In this document: piece after piece, positions 62,419 through 64,000 of the stretch
Position numbering within the stretch: the stretch's first letter is position 1
Layout: every line of letters starts with the position of its first letter
Assembly (NCBI RefSeq): GCF_039727615.1
Contig: NZ_CP152474.1
Location: 3,534,001-3,598,000 of the forward strand
Direction of reading: 5' to 3'
Length of the DNA: 64,000 nt
DNA from: Leclercia sp. S52
GTDB lineage: Bacteria > Pseudomonadota > Gammaproteobacteria > Enterobacterales > Enterobacteriaceae
Program-made: the position numbers and the translations under genes
The notes under the pieces: generated by a model
Told to the model about the DNA's origin: nothing
What the model saw: only the letters and a program-made list of their open reading frames with translations
Database searches by the model: none

Positions 62419-63054
62419 TCATTCCAGTTGCTGAAGTTCGCCCAGGGGCGTGACGCGCCAGCGGTGCTGGCAGAAGTACAGAAGGGGGTTGTCCTGCTTG
62501 CTGTCGCTGTAGCCGCTGTAGAGCCGCAGCGGGGTGCCGATTTTTTTCTCCAGCTGCACCACCTTCTCGTGGCCGAGGCAGCGCATGGTCAGCACCCAGC
62601 CACCCCAGGCGCGCCCCATCTGGGTGGCGATCAGGTTGACGCGCGGCAGCCAGGGGGTATCGAAATAGACCTGCTCGACCAGCGACTGCGGCGAACCGGT
62701 GATCAGCCAGATGTCGGCATCGTTGGCGTTGAGGTAGTTGGTGAGCCGCTCCTGCACCACCGGGAAGGCGGTGACATGCCCGCGAAACCAGGTGACAAAC
62801 TCTTTCTCCAGCTGTCTGAGCCGCGCTTCGCTGTGGCCGAAGGTGCAGCCCCACAGCAGCAGGCTCATCGGCCAGCGGGCGGCGCGGCCTTTAATCAGCA
62901 ACGCGCCGCCGATGATGGGGAGCAGGGGTAACACGAGCAGGGCATTCAGGGGCTGTCGGCGCAGCAAATAGCGCATAAAAGTGCCGAACATATCCTGCTG
63001 ATGCAGCGTTCCGTCCAGATCAAAAAAGACTACGCGACGCTCGTGATTGGCCAA
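62419..63054 (-). CDS. pgpC: Phosphatidylglycerophosphatase C
   Basis: 211-aa HAD-type membrane phosphatase removing phosphate from PGP to make phosphatidylglycerol. HAD motif I FFDLDGTLHQQD, motif II WLITGSP, motif III/IV region GYSDSKQDNPLL. The start is TTG at 63054 (ANHERRVVFFDLDG) with AGAGGAG upstream; matches E. coli YfhB length exactly. It begins 3 bp after the PTS gene stop. Confidence 0.95.
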   Translation of the reverse strand: MANHERRVVFFDLDGTLHQQDMFGTFMRYLLRRQPLNALLVLPLLPIIGGALLIKGRAARWPMSLLLWGCTFGHSEARLRQLEKEFVTWFRGHVTAFPVVQERLTNYLNANDADIWLITGSPQSLVEQVYFDTPWLPRVNLIATQMGRAWGGWVLTMRCLGHEKVVQLEKKIGTPLRLYSGYSDSKQDNPLLYFCQHRWRVTPLGELQQLE

Positions 63055-63057
63055 ACC

Positions 63058-64000
63058 TTACTCCTCTGGATCGTTGAACCCTAACAGCCAGGTAAACAGG
63101 AACCCGGCGATCACCGCTACCAAATAGCCTAACAGATAGAGCATGACTTTTCCGGTCACGATGGTTAATGCCAGCGGTAATCCGGAAATACCAAAGGTGA
63201 TTACGGTCGCCACTTTCCAGTAACTGATGAGCGCCCCACCAACCGCGCCGCCAAGACAGGCGCCGATAAACGGCTTGCCCAGCGGCAGGGTGACGCCGAA
63301 AATCAGCGGTTCACCGATCCCCAGCAGCCCGACCGGCAGCGCCCCTTTGATCACCTTTTTCAGGCGTTCATTACGGGTTTTCATCAGCACCGCAATCGCC
63401 GCGCCGATCTGCCCCACACCGGCCATCGCCAGAATAGGCAGCAGCGCGTTATAGCCATGCGCCTGCACCAGCTCAACGTGGATCGGCACCAGGCCCTGAT
63501 GTAAGCCGGTTAACACCAGCGGCAGGAAGGTGCCCGAGAGAACCCCACCCACGAGGAATCCCCCGCGATCGATAGCCCAGGAGGCTCCATGGGCGATAGA
63601 TTCGGATATCACGCCACCCAGCGGTTGTAGAGCAATAATCGCCACGCTGCCGGTGATTAAGGTGGTCAGCAGCGGATTGAAGATTAGCTCCAGCGAGCCC
63701 GGCAGGATATTGCGCAGCCGTTTCTCGATCCAGCACATCAACACCACCACCAGCAGCACGGCGATCACCCCACCCCGCCCCGGCTGCAGCGCTTCACCAA
63801 ACAGGGTGATCTGCGCCAGCTGTGGGCTGGAGAGGATCCCCGCCATCACCCCGCCCATTGCCAGCGAGCCGCCAAACACTTTGGCGGTGTTCACCCCCAC
63901 CAGAATGTTCATGATGGCAAAGACCGCGCTGCCGAAAATGCCGAGGATCCCCAGCAGGTTCGGATAGTGGGTCGCGAAGTCGCCGACAATGTCCGGGCGT
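63058..64000 (-). CDS. PTS EIIC permease, MurP-like (5' end cut by window)
   Basis: C-terminal part of a multi-TM phosphotransferase permease; the frame remains open to the window edge (FATHYPNLLGILGIFGSAVF before the ATG at 63912), so the start is missing. The GLHQGLVPIHVELVQ, LPILAMAGVGQIGAA and GIGEPLIFGVTLPLGKPF motifs are those of the glucose/sucrose EIIC family and align best with the N-acetylmuramic acid permease MurP. The pgpC start follows 3 bp after its stop. MurP identity, rather than another sugar, is uncertain without the EIIB part. Confidence 0.7.
   Translation of the reverse strand, partial: RPDIVGDFATHYPNLLGILGIFGSAVFAIMNILVGVNTAKVFGGSLAMGGVMAGILSSPQLAQITLFGEALQPGRGGVIAVLLVVVLMCWIEKRLRNILPGSLELIFNPLLTTLITGSVAIIALQPLGGVISESIAHGASWAIDRGGFLVGGVLSGTFLPLVLTGLHQGLVPIHVELVQAHGYNALLPILAMAGVGQIGAAIAVLMKTRNERLKKVIKGALPVGLLGIGEPLIFGVTLPLGKPFIGACLGGAVGGALISYWKVATVITFGISGLPLALTIVTGKVMLYLLGYLVAVIAGFLFTWLLGFNDPEE

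Overview
This window is a chromosome segment from a member of the Enterobacteriaceae, closest in feel to the Enterobacter/Lelliottia/Leclercia group. The backbone follows Escherichia coli gene order almost without a break: xseA, yfgJ, der-bamB-yfgM-hisS-ispG-rodZ-rlmN-ndk, pbpC-yfhM, sseA, sseB-pepB, iscRSUA-hscBA-fdx-iscX, trmJ, suhB, csiE, hcaT, yph genes, glyA, hmp, glnB-glrR-qseG-glrK-glmY, purL, mltF, tadA-pgpC. Protein lengths and motifs match the E. coli orthologues closely. Genus-level identification is an inference.

Accessory cargo sits at several backbone junctions. (1) An M4 metalloprotease of the protealysin type with its emfourin-type inhibitor lies between xseA and yfgJ (1404-2774). 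(2) A Gfo/Idh/MocA oxidoreductase and a POT-family peptide transporter lie between yfgJ and der (3045-5698). (3) An alpha-glucoside PTS permease and a GH4 6-phospho-alpha-glucosidase lie between yfhM and sseA, with a SIS-domain RpiR regulator overlapping the end of sseA (22710-27338). (4) A NicO-type metal exporter with a DUF1007 partner lies after suhB (37154-38750). (5) A remodelled yph locus (41357-48850) has a sugar-porter MFS protein where E. coli has yphCDEF. The right edge cuts a PTS EIIC gene resembling MurP.

Regulatory DNA that can be read directly includes the GlmY sRNA with a sigma54 promoter and three GlrR-type TGTC-N10-GACA sites, the isc promoter/IscR region, an NsrR operator for hmp, PurR boxes for glyA and purL, a CRP-like site by the POT gene, and several intrinsic terminators. 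REP/BIME-type repeats occur at 28157, 35326, 37082, 51683 and 56161.

The most striking global signal is that nine otherwise conserved genes (Gfo/Idh/MocA, POT, pbpC, NicO, DUF1007, yphB, glrR, glrK, purL, mltF; ten counting both members of the NicO/DUF1007 pair) are broken by thirteen +1 frameshifts. Every one lies in a homopolymer of 5-7 identical bases, and removing one base restores a family-length protein. This is far more likely an assembly or base-calling artefact than real gene decay, so the genes are annotated here as full-length loci with the break noted.

No CRISPR array, rRNA, tRNA, insertion sequence or prophage was seen. The best candidates for little-described biology are the yph carbohydrate locus (YphG DUF5107-TPR protein, porter, epimerase, ROK regulator) and the alpha-glucoside operon wired into sseA.
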